DNA of 64,000 bases from Clostridia bacterium (lineage in GTDB: Bacteria > Bacillota > Clostridia > Christensenellales > Borkfalkiaceae). The DNA is taken from assembly GCA_017399185.1 (NCBI GenBank), contig JAFQEA010000003.1, positions 124,001 through 188,000 on the forward strand, in the 5' to 3' direction. Below the pieces are notes generated by a model. That model was not told where the DNA came from. It was given only the letters and a program-made list of their open reading frames with translations, and made no database searches. The position numbers and the translations under genes are program-made. Of the stretch, positions 8,388 to 16,243 are shown one piece after another (position 1 is the stretch's first letter; each line of letters begins with the position of its first letter).

Positions 8388-8822
8388 TTGGAATACAAGC
8401 TTAATTTTGAATTAGTGCCCGATAGCGTTTGGGGCTCAAACCTGCGCTCAATCTTAAAGCCAAGCATGTGGGACGTTGTTCGGCGTGACGCTTACGCCCG
8501 CGCACACGGCAGGTGTATGATTTGCGGAAAGAGCGCAAAGCGCTTGGAAGCCCATGAAAGGTGGGACTATAATTTGCAAACGCATACGCAAACGCTTGTG
8601 GACGTTGTTGGTATTTGCCACGACTGCCATCAGGTTATACATATCGGCAGAACACAGCTTGTCGGTGATATCGATAGGGCAATAGACCACTTTTTAAAGG
8701 TGAATAACTGCACTTATCCGGACTACGTTAAGGCTTTAAAACAAGCAAACCTATTGCACCAAGAAAGGAATAAGGTTGGTGAGTGGGCGCTTGATTTAAG
8801 CTGGCTAAAACGCTTTACTTAA
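8388..8822 (+). CDS. HNH-type endonuclease-like protein
   Basis: The 144-residue product has a zinc-chelating HNH signature: GRCMICGKSAKRLEAHERWDY, then VVGICHDCHQVIHIGR. The CxxC and CxxCH pairs would bind a structural zinc and the histidines would form the active site. HNH proteins cleave DNA in many settings; the target here is unknown. The start is a TTG directly abutting the TAA of the upstream gene, with AGGTG 10 bases upstream; no ATG lies near the N-terminus, so translation is probably coupled. No methyltransferase or other restriction gene is nearby, so a restriction-modification role is not supported. Confidence 0.72.
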   Translation: MEYKLNFELVPDSVWGSNLRSILKPSMWDVVRRDAYARAHGRCMICGKSAKRLEAHERWDYNLQTHTQTLVDVVGICHDCHQVIHIGRTQLVGDIDRAIDHFLKVNNCTYPDYVKALKQANLLHQERNKVGEWALDLSWLKRFT

Positions 8823-8831
8823 CCAAAAAGT

Positions 8832-8852
8832 CGGGCTATAGGTCGATTAATC
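8832..8852 (+). repeat. Dispersed CTATARG motif copy
   Basis: CGGGCTATAGGTCGATTAATC is close to the window consensus. It lies just after the HNH gene stop and is not part of a convincing hairpin here. Confidence 0.6.
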
Positions 8853-8889
8853 AATAATTTTTAAATAAAAATATACTAAAAGGTCAATT

Positions 8890-9867
8890 ATGACGATTGA
8901 TTTATTTTTAGAAATACTACTTGATTCGTTTATAGATACGATAAAGATTTTGCCAATTATATTTTTGGTGTATCTGTTAATTGAGTTTATCGAAGCAAGG
9001 GAGTCAGAGCAGGGCAGCTTTAAAAAGCTGCTTACAAAAAAAAGCGCGCCGCTTTTTGGTGCGCTTATTGGCATTATACCCCAATGCGGGTTTTCAGTTG
9101 TGGCAACAAGGCTTTACCAAAAAAAGTATATCTTGCTTGGCACGCTTATCGCAGTCTATTTTGCAACCAGTGATGAAGCCTTGCCAATAATGTTTTCAAA
9201 CGCGGTGCAAAACCCTGCGCTTTGGATCAACTTCATATTACTTATTGCAATCAAGCTTGTTTATGCAATAGCCGTTGGCTTTATTATTAATCTTGTCGTT
9301 AAGCGCAGTGAGCCGCTTAATCATAAAGACGAACACGCGCACGAGCATACACATAAGCACGGCGAGCATGAGCACGAACACGATGAACACGAACACGATG
9401 AACACGAACACGATATAGCCGCTAAAGGCTGTTGCCGCCACGGAATAGGGGATAAGCGCTCAACATTTAAAAAGCTTGTGCTACATCCGCTGCTTCATTC
9501 GGCAAAAATTTGCTTATATATATTTATCGTAACCTTTGCTTTCGGCTTTATTTTTAACGGACTAATCGGTAAAGAAAAGGTTGAAGCATTTTTATCGGCA
9601 ACGCTCTTTTTACAGCCTTTATTTACCGCGGTGGTGGGGCTTATACCAAACTGCGCGTCAAGCGTAGTGATTGCACAGCTTTACGTTGACGGGGCGCTTT
9701 CTTTAGGCGGTGCAATAACAGGGCTGACGCTTAACAGCGGACTTGGTGTTGCGGTACTTTTAAAAGATTCCAAAAACGTTAAAAAGTCTTTAATTATCCT
9801 TGCAGTAATGCTTGTACTGTCGCTTTTTATCGGGTATTTGGTAACGGCTGTATCCGTATTATTATAA
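8890..9867 (+). CDS. Putative 10-TM heavy-metal exporter with His-rich loop
   Basis: The 325-residue product is an integral membrane protein made of two similar halves. Each half carries the same motif: LIGIIPQCGFSVVATRLY near residue 60 and VVGLIPNCASSVVIAQLY near residue 250, an internal inverted repeat as in the ArsP/putative 10TM heavy-metal exporter family (PF11449-like). Between the halves lies a hydrophilic loop (about residues 145-180) with a run of His/Glu/Asp built from EHEHDEHEHD repeats, a likely metal-binding segment, then a CC pair. Family members are annotated as manganese or arsenic exporters, but the metal cannot be read from sequence. It is a single gene, convergent with the phospholipase gene and sharing a bidirectional terminator. 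Confidence 0.78.
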   Translation: MTIDLFLEILLDSFIDTIKILPIIFLVYLLIEFIEARESEQGSFKKLLTKKSAPLFGALIGIIPQCGFSVVATRLYQKKYILLGTLIAVYFATSDEALPIMFSNAVQNPALWINFILLIAIKLVYAIAVGFIINLVVKRSEPLNHKDEHAHEHTHKHGEHEHEHDEHEHDEHEHDIAAKGCCRHGIGDKRSTFKKLVLHPLLHSAKICLYIFIVTFAFGFIFNGLIGKEKVEAFLSATLFLQPLFTAVVGLIPNCASSVVIAQLYVDGALSLGGAITGLTLNSGLGVAVLLKDSKNVKKSLIILAVMLVLSLFIGYLVTAVSVLL

Positions 9868-9881
9868 ACCAAACAAAACAA

Positions 9882-9925
9882 AAAAGTGGGCTATAAGTCG
9901 ATTAACGCGACTTTTAGCCCAATTT
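9882..9925. terminator. Bidirectional terminator containing the dispersed motif
   Basis: TGGGCTATAAGTCG and CGACTTTTAGCCCA pair around ATTAACG, with A-runs on the left and T-runs on the right. It lies between two convergent genes and serves both. The left arm plus loop is a full copy of the dispersed motif (9886-9911). Confidence 0.85.
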
Positions 9926-10708
9926 TTATATATTTAAAAGCTCTTTGATTTTTGGGATTGCGTTTATGCCTGCTTCATAGCCCTTTTCATAGCAGAACTT
10001 TTGGTTTTCAATCTTATACTGGCTGATATTGCCAAGGTCGGGATAGACAACAAGGTCAGCGTTTCTAGTGTGCGATTTGTGCGTCAGGGTTGCTTCTTGG
10101 ATATCAAAAATCCGGAGTGCAAGCTCAAATATATTTTTATAGCTGGAAACGTGCGATAAACTGCCTAAAACGTCAACCGCAACAATAACTTCCGCCCCCA
10201 TTTTTTTGCAAAGCTTTACGGGGTTGCGCTCCAAAACGCCGCCGTCAACCAATAAATGCTCACCGATTTTCACAGCAGGTAGCGCTAAAGGTATTGAAGA
10301 GCTTGCACAAATGCTGTCAACGACGTTACCTTCCGTCAGGTTAACTATTCTGCCGGTAACAATGTCTGTTGCAACGCACCCGAACGGTATTTTAAGCTGG
10401 TCAAAGTTGATTTCGCCAAGGTGCTTTGCTAAAAGCGCACGCATTTTTTTGCCTGCCAAAAGTGAATTCTTTTTGATTGGATTGACGTTCATATCAAAAA
10501 GGTCACTCTTTTTCAGCTTAAACAATATATTTTTAATGTGACTTATCGTCATGCCGTATGCATAACCTGCGCCAACGATAGAGCCCATTGAGCAGCCCGT
10601 AATAATATCGGGCTTTATTTTATTTTCTTCAAGCGCTTTTAAAAAGCCAACGTGTGCAACGCCGCGCGCACCGCCACAGCCAAGCGCCAGGCCAAATTTC
10701 TTTTCCAT
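9926..10708 (-). CDS. Patatin-like phospholipase (RssA-like)
   Basis: The 260-residue product has all hallmarks of bacterial patatin-like serine hydrolases: the oxyanion-hole glycines CGGARG (residues 11-16), the nucleophile elbow GCSMGS with Ser 40, and the DGG motif LLVDGGVLERNPV with Asp 155 completing the Ser-Asp dyad. Such enzymes cleave acyl groups from membrane lipids; the precise substrate is unknown. There is no signal peptide, so it is cytoplasmic or membrane-peripheral. A G-rich SD (GTGGGGGC) precedes the ATG. It is convergent with the metal permease gene. Confidence 0.88.
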   Translation of the reverse strand: MEKKFGLALGCGGARGVAHVGFLKALEENKIKPDIITGCSMGSIVGAGYAYGMTISHIKNILFKLKKSDLFDMNVNPIKKNSLLAGKKMRALLAKHLGEINFDQLKIPFGCVATDIVTGRIVNLTEGNVVDSICASSSIPLALPAVKIGEHLLVDGGVLERNPVKLCKKMGAEVIVAVDVLGSLSHVSSYKNIFELALRIFDIQEATLTHKSHTRNADLVVYPDLGNISQYKIENQKFCYEKGYEAGINAIPKIKELLNI

Positions 10709-10878
10709 ACAGCCCCCACAGCTAATTATTATCTTTGTAACGATATATATACACCTGCAAAGTGAAAACAGTTTGAAGTTTTTATATATAATTTGTTAAG
10801 GTTTGGTTAAAAATTTTGCTCTTTTAAATTATTGCTTATACTTTGACAAAATCCGACAAATTACGGCAAAATCCGCAG

Positions 10879-10911
10879 TAAAAAACCCCGCCTGACAAAT
10901 ATCAGGTGGGG
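10879..10911 (-). terminator. Terminator after trkH
   Basis: On the minus strand CCCCACCTGA and TCAGGCGGGG pair around TATTTG and are followed by TTTTTT. Confidence 0.88.
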
Positions 10912-10929
10912 TAACAGCTTTAGATTTAA

Positions 10930-12384
10930 TTAGCTCTTGCTCCAGGTGGTCGGCTGGAACATAATAAAGATTGGGAACAGCTCAAGTCTTCCGGCGAGCA
11001 TCAAAAGTGATAAAAAGCCTTTAGAAATCCCTGAAAACCCTGCGTAATTTTTCAACGCACCAACTTCACCAAACCCGGGACCCACGTTACCGATACAAGC
11101 AAAGGTTGCGGTTATGTTGGAAAAAAGGTCGTATTTATCAAAGGATAAAATGAAAATCGACATAATAACGAGCGCAAACCAGAGCGTTAAAAAGGAGTGG
11201 GTATTGTGGATTGTTTCGGGGCTTAAAACTTCGCCCTCAAACTTAACGGTCGTGACGGTTCTTGGTCTTACCATTTTTTTAACGTCGCTTATCCCTGCTT
11301 TAAACAGGATAACGAGCCTTGCTATTTTTATGCCGCCACCCGTTGAGCCTGCCATAGCGCCGCAAATGGTTAAGAATAAAAGTATGCTTTTTGCAAGGGT
11401 TGGCCACGCGTCCGTATTGACGTTGTTGGAAATACCCGTTGTGGAGCTTATGCTTGTTACGTGGAACGCCGCGTCCTTTAGCGCCGTGCCAAAATTAGTA
11501 TAAAATTGCTTGCACGATACCAAAAGATCTATTGCAATAACCGCAATGGACGCAAAAATGATAAAGGCAAAGGCGATAAATTCTTCGCTTTTTAAAGCCT
11601 TTTTTACGTTGCCTATAAGTATCATATAATAAAGGTTAAAGTTGAGACTGAATAGGAACATAAAAACGGAAGCAACCACTTGCGAGTAAGTGCCGTAGGC
11701 TGCCAAGCCGTTATTTGTTATGGCAAAGCCGCCCGTGCCCGCAACTGAAAACGCAATTAAAACGCTGTCAAAAAGTGGCATACCGCCGCAAAGATAAAAA
11801 ACCACCTGGATAAGCGTTATTACGACGTAGATAGTGTAAAGTATCCTTGCCGTGTAAGACATTTTTGAAACTAACTTTGATGACGTTGGGCCGGGGGATT
11901 CCGCACGGTAAATGTGCATTGAGCCCGAGCTTTTCGGCAGGATTGCCAAAACGAACACCAAAACGCCCATACCGCCGATAAAGTGGGTAAACGAACGCCA
12001 AAACAGCATACATTTTGGTAAGGCTTCCACGTCGGTAATTATCGACGCACCCGTTGTAGTGAGCCCTGAAACCGTTTCAAAAACGGCGTCAATATAGCTT
12101 GGGATAGCGCCGCTTATAACAAACGGAATAGCGCCCACAAGTGATAAAATAACCCAGGTTAAGGCAACAATTATAATGCCTTCCTTTGCCAAAATGGTTT
12201 TGTCTTCCGGACGGATAAGAAGCATTACAAGCCCAATGGCAAATAGCCCTGCGATAGGGTAGACAAAGCTTTGCCAAAGGTGCTGTTCGTTATATATAAA
12301 GCTTATCCCAAAGGGGATACACAGCAAAAGCCCGCAAATAAACAGGGTTTTGCCCAAAATATTGATAACTAATTTATAATTCAT
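10930..12384 (-). CDS. trkH: Trk/Ktr-type potassium uptake, membrane subunit
   Basis: The 484-residue membrane protein has the four-fold M1-P-M2 architecture of TrkH/KtrB. The four pore-loop filter segments are visible in order: SGLTTTGASI, SVAGTGGFAI, SISSTTGISN and CIGNVGPGFG, each with the conserved glycine. It imports K+ with a cytosolic RCK-domain partner. That partner, trkA, lies 4 bases upstream in the same orientation, so the two are an operon driven by the trkA promoter. The ATG follows GAGGTAGCG. Confidence 0.93.
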   Translation of the reverse strand: MNYKLVINILGKTLFICGLLLCIPFGISFIYNEQHLWQSFVYPIAGLFAIGLVMLLIRPEDKTILAKEGIIIVALTWVILSLVGAIPFVISGAIPSYIDAVFETVSGLTTTGASIITDVEALPKCMLFWRSFTHFIGGMGVLVFVLAILPKSSGSMHIYRAESPGPTSSKLVSKMSYTARILYTIYVVITLIQVVFYLCGGMPLFDSVLIAFSVAGTGGFAITNNGLAAYGTYSQVVASVFMFLFSLNFNLYYMILIGNVKKALKSEEFIAFAFIIFASIAVIAIDLLVSCKQFYTNFGTALKDAAFHVTSISSTTGISNNVNTDAWPTLAKSILLFLTICGAMAGSTGGGIKIARLVILFKAGISDVKKMVRPRTVTTVKFEGEVLSPETIHNTHSFLTLWFALVIMSIFILSFDKYDLFSNITATFACIGNVGPGFGEVGALKNYAGFSGISKGFLSLLMLAGRLELFPIFIMFQPTTWSKS

Positions 12385-12388
12385 TACG

Positions 12389-13741
12389 CTACCTCAAAAT
12401 CTGTTCAAGGTCGGTAATGTCTGATTTTGTGGTAACAACGATTACCTTGTCGCCTGAAAGAAGTACTGTCTTGCCGGTTGGCAGGATAAATTCGTTATCC
12501 CTTACGATACCGCCGATAAGTAAATTTGATTTAAGCTTTAAGCTTTCAAGCGGAATACCGCGTTTAGGGAAGGATTCCGTAACGGTGAATTCAATAGCTT
12601 CGCCCACGTCTGAAATTTTATAAAGGGCGTTGATCGCTAGGCCGCTGTTTGACTGGCTTGAGCGCACGAACTGCAAAATATGGTTTGCAATAACCGCGTG
12701 TGGGGATAAAACCGTGTCAAGACCAAGGTTCTTAACAAGGCTGATAATTGCAGGACGGCTGATTTTTGTGATAATCTTGGTAACCTTTTTTTGCTGTGCG
12801 TAAAGGGAAATTATTACGTTTTCTTCATCGATACCCGTTAAGGTAATGCAAGCGTCGGCGTCCTTTAAGCGTTCTTCATCCAAAACGTTTGTGTCAGTCC
12901 CGTCACCGCTTAAAATAACGGCCTTTGGCAGCTTTTGACTAAGCTCCTGACAGCGCTTTTCGTCAATATCCAATATTTTGACTTGGGTATCGGTTGATTC
13001 AAGTGCTTTTGCCAAATAATAAGCCGTCATTGAACCGCCAACAATGAATACGTTTTTAGACTGGCGTTTGTAAAGCCCAAGTTTTTTGCAAAAGCCAATA
13101 ATCTGGTCCTTTGAAGCAATTACGTGTAAAATATCGCCGTCTTCCACCACGAAGTCGCCGCGGGGGATAAACACCTTGCCGCCACGCTTTGCCATGGCAA
13201 ATAATACGCCCGTGCCGGCCTGCCCGATAATATGCTCAACGGTGTTACCAGAGAGCGCGCTGTTTGGTTCAACGTGCAGCTCTAAAAGCAGCGCTTTGCC
13301 GCCTGCAAAGTTTTCAACGTTGTACGCAAACGGGAATTTTAATATATTTGCAATTTCAAGCGCGGTGCGGTATTCGGGGTTGAAAACCATATCCACGCCC
13401 AAAAAGTTACTGATTGTTTCAACTTCTTCAAAATATTCAGGGCTTCTTACGCGCGCAATGGTGTGAGCCGCGCCAAGCTTTTTAGCCATAACGCACGATA
13501 AAACGTTAAGCTCGTCACGCGGGGTGCAGGCAATAAAAAAGTCTGCGCTTGAAACTTCAGCGTCCTGTAAAACGCTTCTGTCAAGCCCAAAACCAACTAC
13601 GCCCTTTACGTCGTACTTATTAACAACCGTTTCAACCGTCTTATAGTCAATGTCAACTATAACCACGTTATGGTTTGCTTTTGTGAAGAATTCAACCATC
13701 TTTTCACCGACTTTGCCGGTGCCAACAATTACAAGTCTCAT
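12389..13741 (-). CDS. trkA: Trk potassium system regulatory subunit
   Basis: The 450-residue product has the TrkA layout of two RCK units. The first Rossmann fold begins MRLVIVGTGKVGEKMVEFF with GTGKVG binding NAD(H), and ends in a TrkA-C domain (about residues 150-215); the second begins NVFIVGGSMTAYYLAKAL and ends in a second TrkA-C domain. It gates the adjacent TrkH channel from the cytoplasm in response to nucleotides. It is the first gene of trkA-trkH and appears leaderless: no SD precedes the ATG, and the -10 box ends 6 bases before it. A separate single-RCK protein is encoded at 26723. Confidence 0.94.
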   Translation of the reverse strand: MRLVIVGTGKVGEKMVEFFTKANHNVVIVDIDYKTVETVVNKYDVKGVVGFGLDRSVLQDAEVSSADFFIACTPRDELNVLSCVMAKKLGAAHTIARVRSPEYFEEVETISNFLGVDMVFNPEYRTALEIANILKFPFAYNVENFAGGKALLLELHVEPNSALSGNTVEHIIGQAGTGVLFAMAKRGGKVFIPRGDFVVEDGDILHVIASKDQIIGFCKKLGLYKRQSKNVFIVGGSMTAYYLAKALESTDTQVKILDIDEKRCQELSQKLPKAVILSGDGTDTNVLDEERLKDADACITLTGIDEENVIISLYAQQKKVTKIITKISRPAIISLVKNLGLDTVLSPHAVIANHILQFVRSSQSNSGLAINALYKISDVGEAIEFTVTESFPKRGIPLESLKLKSNLLIGGIVRDNEFILPTGKTVLLSGDKVIVVTTKSDITDLEQILR

Positions 13742-13747
13742 AGATAT

Positions 13748-13775
13748 ATATTAACACAATATATAAAAAAGTCAA
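13748..13775 (-). promoter_or_regulatory. Promoter for leaderless trkA mRNA
   Basis: On the minus strand TTGACT (13775-13770) is followed after 16 bases by TAATAT (13753-13748); a 17-base reading gives AATATA. The ATG begins 6 bases after the -10 box, and no SD is present. Confidence 0.6.
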
Positions 13776-13821
13776 CTAATTAAGGGCTTGGCTACAAAGT
13801 GGGCGGCAATTTTAGAAAAAC

Positions 13822-13852
13822 AAAATGCAACCTTGAAAAGGTTGCATTTTTA
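13822..13852 (-). terminator. Terminator after spoIIE
   Basis: AAAATGCAACCTT pairs with AAGGTTGCATTTT around a 3-base loop; the minus-strand 3' side continues with GTTTTT. Confidence 0.85.
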
Positions 13853-13856
13853 GTTT

Positions 13857-16112
13857 TTATGCCGATTTAAAAAATCTTACGCACAGGGCGGACATATCGT
13901 CGTCGGCGGTGTTGCCGCTTAAGGTAAGCGCGCGGCTTAAAATTGTGTCGGATAGCTCCTGCGGGTTATAAAGGGGCGCGCCCTTTAAAAAGTCGATAAA
14001 ATCCCCGGTTGAGCCAAAAGCGTCGGTTACCCCGTCGGAAACCATAACTATAACGTCGCCGTCGGATATCTCGCAGCTGCAGGTTGTGGGGTGCAAATCG
14101 TCAAGTATGCCGATTGGGAGCGATGACCCTTCAATAAAGCGTATCCCGTTATTAGATAGTATAAAGCCGTAAGGTGAGCCGATTTTTATAAAGCCCGCGC
14201 TCCCGCTGTTTAGGTTGATAAGGGCAATGTCTATGGCTGAAAAGTTGTCGTCAATGGTTATTGATAAAAGCTTGTTAACAAGGGTTAACACAAACTCGGA
14301 ATCAAGCCCCGCCCGATAAAGCGATTCAATTAAATTAAGCGCCGTTTCGGACGTTTTAAATGCGGTTTCGCCGCTACCCATGCCGTCGGAGAGCGCAACC
14401 AAAAAGTTGCTTTCGTCAATTTTTATAAGGGAGTGGCAGTCCCCCGAAGCAGTTGAAAGGGACTTTGTAACCTTGCTTATGCCGAACGCCGCGTCAAGCT
14501 TTGGCGCTTTTGTAAGGGTTAAATAAACAAGCCCGTTTGCAACCGTTTGCGCCTTGGTTAAGGATAGCTTGTCTTCTAAAGCTTCGTTAAGGATAGACAA
14601 AATATCAAAATCGTCAAAGGTCTTTTTTGATACCAAAAGGTTTATCTCAACGTCGCTGTCTTCGCCAAATACAAGTGCGGCTTCACATTTAGCGCCGCGC
14701 TTAAAAAGGGTGGATAAAATAAGCGTTTCAAGCTGCTTGTTTTCGGGCATGGTTTTGGATAGCGAAAACCCTATTGCTTTTAGCACACCGCCCACACCGC
14801 CTGACTGTAACGATAAAATTTCCTTGGACTTATCACCGCTTTCGGCTTCCTTTAAAATCTCAAAATATGCGCCTATAAGTCGATTAACTTCAAAAATAAC
14901 GCTGTTAGGGTAGGCGCAAACGTCCAAAAAATCGCGCGGTAGGTCAATAAGCGTTATTCGCCCTTTTGCAACGCCAATCCTTATGATTTTATCAATGACG
15001 TCACGCTTTAGGGCGGCTTTTTTTAAGCAACGGGACGAAAACGAGCAGTTTGCACACATTGAATATAAAACTTCTGCCGTCATTTTATCAATAATCCCGT
15101 CGGTTGATTCCGTGCATTTTTTAAGGTTGTTAAAAGCATCCTGCATACTGAAAAACACGTTGGATAAATCGTAAAGCTTTGCTGAAACGCTGCTTCGCTG
15201 CTTGGTTATGACTTCACGCGTTAAAATTTCGCTTGGTTTTAGGCTTAATTTTTCCTTAAGCCTTGTTATGACCGATTGGGGAATTAAGCTTTGTGCAAGC
15301 AAAAGTATAAGCGTAGGAAGACATTCAAGATAGCTTGCTGATTGATAAAAGCCCAAGACAAAGGTTAAAAGTACTTCTGTAAAAGCCGCCACAATACCGA
15401 TAATTGGTGAAGGTGTGCCCCAGCAAAGCGAAAGCGCCGCAAAATATATTGCAAATATTGCAAAATAGATAGGGTTTTGTTGTGTGATTGCAGGCGGTGT
15501 TGCTAAAATCAAACTATATAACGCAGCGGTTGGGCTTTTAAGATAACGGCAAATTAGGACAAGTGCTAAAATTGCAAGGGGCTTATAAACGCTAACGCCA
15601 AAAAGATTAACAAAACCAACTGCAAAAAATAAAAAGACCACCGTTAGGGAAAATACTTCACCGCGCGACTTTATAGTCAGGTTTTTTTGGTTGACAAGTG
15701 CATCTATCCCGGTTGTTGCCGAAAAAGAAAATAGCACGATAATCGACATATAGACCAACTTTTTGATGGCAAAGCTATTAAAATTATGTAAAAGATATGG
15801 TAAAAGAGCAAAAAAGGTATAAAGTATAATTTCTGCACCGGGGCGGCGTTTTTTACGGCGGTAAAGTAAAAATATAAGGCTTATTATCACGCCGAAAAAC
15901 GCCCCGACCAATACCATATCAAGGCTTTTATAGACCAAAAATGAAGCCATAAAGGTTACAAGCACCCCTAAAACAGGTAGCCCCGAATATAAAAACCCGA
16001 CAAGCGCCCCGCAGGATAGTGGTACAAGATTTATCGCGCAATTTAAACTGCAATAAAATATAAGTAGCATTGGCATTACGAAAATGATTTTATAAAGGAT
16101 AGAGTTTTTCAT
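13857..16112 (-). CDS. spoIIE: Stage II sporulation protein E
   Basis: The 751-residue product has about ten hydrophobic segments in residues 1-290, a central soluble region with a Cys cluster (CANCSFSSRC, near 350) and a C-terminal PP2C-type phosphatase domain with LVALSDGMGSGETA and VIVMVSDGVTDAFG metal-binding aspartates. This is the SpoIIE layout, slightly shorter than the roughly 830 residues of the Bacillus subtilis protein. SpoIIE dephosphorylates the anti-anti-sigma factor SpoIIAA to activate sigma-F in the forespore and works at the asymmetric septum. Its presence argues for a spore-forming ancestry. It is monocistronic, divergent from the M6 protease gene. A copy of the dispersed motif lies in frame and encodes VNRLIG. 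Confidence 0.93.
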   Translation of the reverse strand: MKNSILYKIIFVMPMLLIFYCSLNCAINLVPLSCGALVGFLYSGLPVLGVLVTFMASFLVYKSLDMVLVGAFFGVIISLIFLLYRRKKRRPGAEIILYTFFALLPYLLHNFNSFAIKKLVYMSIIVLFSFSATTGIDALVNQKNLTIKSRGEVFSLTVVFLFFAVGFVNLFGVSVYKPLAILALVLICRYLKSPTAALYSLILATPPAITQQNPIYFAIFAIYFAALSLCWGTPSPIIGIVAAFTEVLLTFVLGFYQSASYLECLPTLILLLAQSLIPQSVITRLKEKLSLKPSEILTREVITKQRSSVSAKLYDLSNVFFSMQDAFNNLKKCTESTDGIIDKMTAEVLYSMCANCSFSSRCLKKAALKRDVIDKIIRIGVAKGRITLIDLPRDFLDVCAYPNSVIFEVNRLIGAYFEILKEAESGDKSKEILSLQSGGVGGVLKAIGFSLSKTMPENKQLETLILSTLFKRGAKCEAALVFGEDSDVEINLLVSKKTFDDFDILSILNEALEDKLSLTKAQTVANGLVYLTLTKAPKLDAAFGISKVTKSLSTASGDCHSLIKIDESNFLVALSDGMGSGETAFKTSETALNLIESLYRAGLDSEFVLTLVNKLLSITIDDNFSAIDIALINLNSGSAGFIKIGSPYGFILSNNGIRFIEGSSLPIGILDDLHPTTCSCEISDGDVIVMVSDGVTDAFGSTGDFIDFLKGAPLYNPQELSDTILSRALTLSGNTADDDMSALCVRFFKSA
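14871..14888 (+). repeat. Dispersed motif copy inside spoIIE
   Basis: GCCTATAAGTCGATTAAC matches the consensus almost fully although it lies in coding DNA, where its complement encodes VNRLIG of SpoIIE. Confidence 0.6.
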
Positions 16113-16208
16113 AATAACAATGCTACCAAAATATAACCCACAAAAAAGGTTAAAGATTGGCTTTATTTGTCGTAATAGGGCAAATAGAAAAAAATATTGC
16201 GTATATAA

Positions 16209-16237
16209 TTGTAAAATTATATAATTTAGTGTATAAT
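16209..16237 (+). promoter_or_regulatory. Promoter for a leaderless protease mRNA
   Basis: TTGTAA at 16209-16214 and TATAAT at 16232-16237 are 17 bases apart; the ATG at 16244 begins 6 bases later, and there is no SD. Confidence 0.75.
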
Positions 16238-16243
16238 TGACCT

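Noticed and set aside
10930..13741. Reverse-strand open frames inside trkH, trkA and spoIIE
   Set aside because: They are antisense shadows of well-supported genes with no SD or family match.
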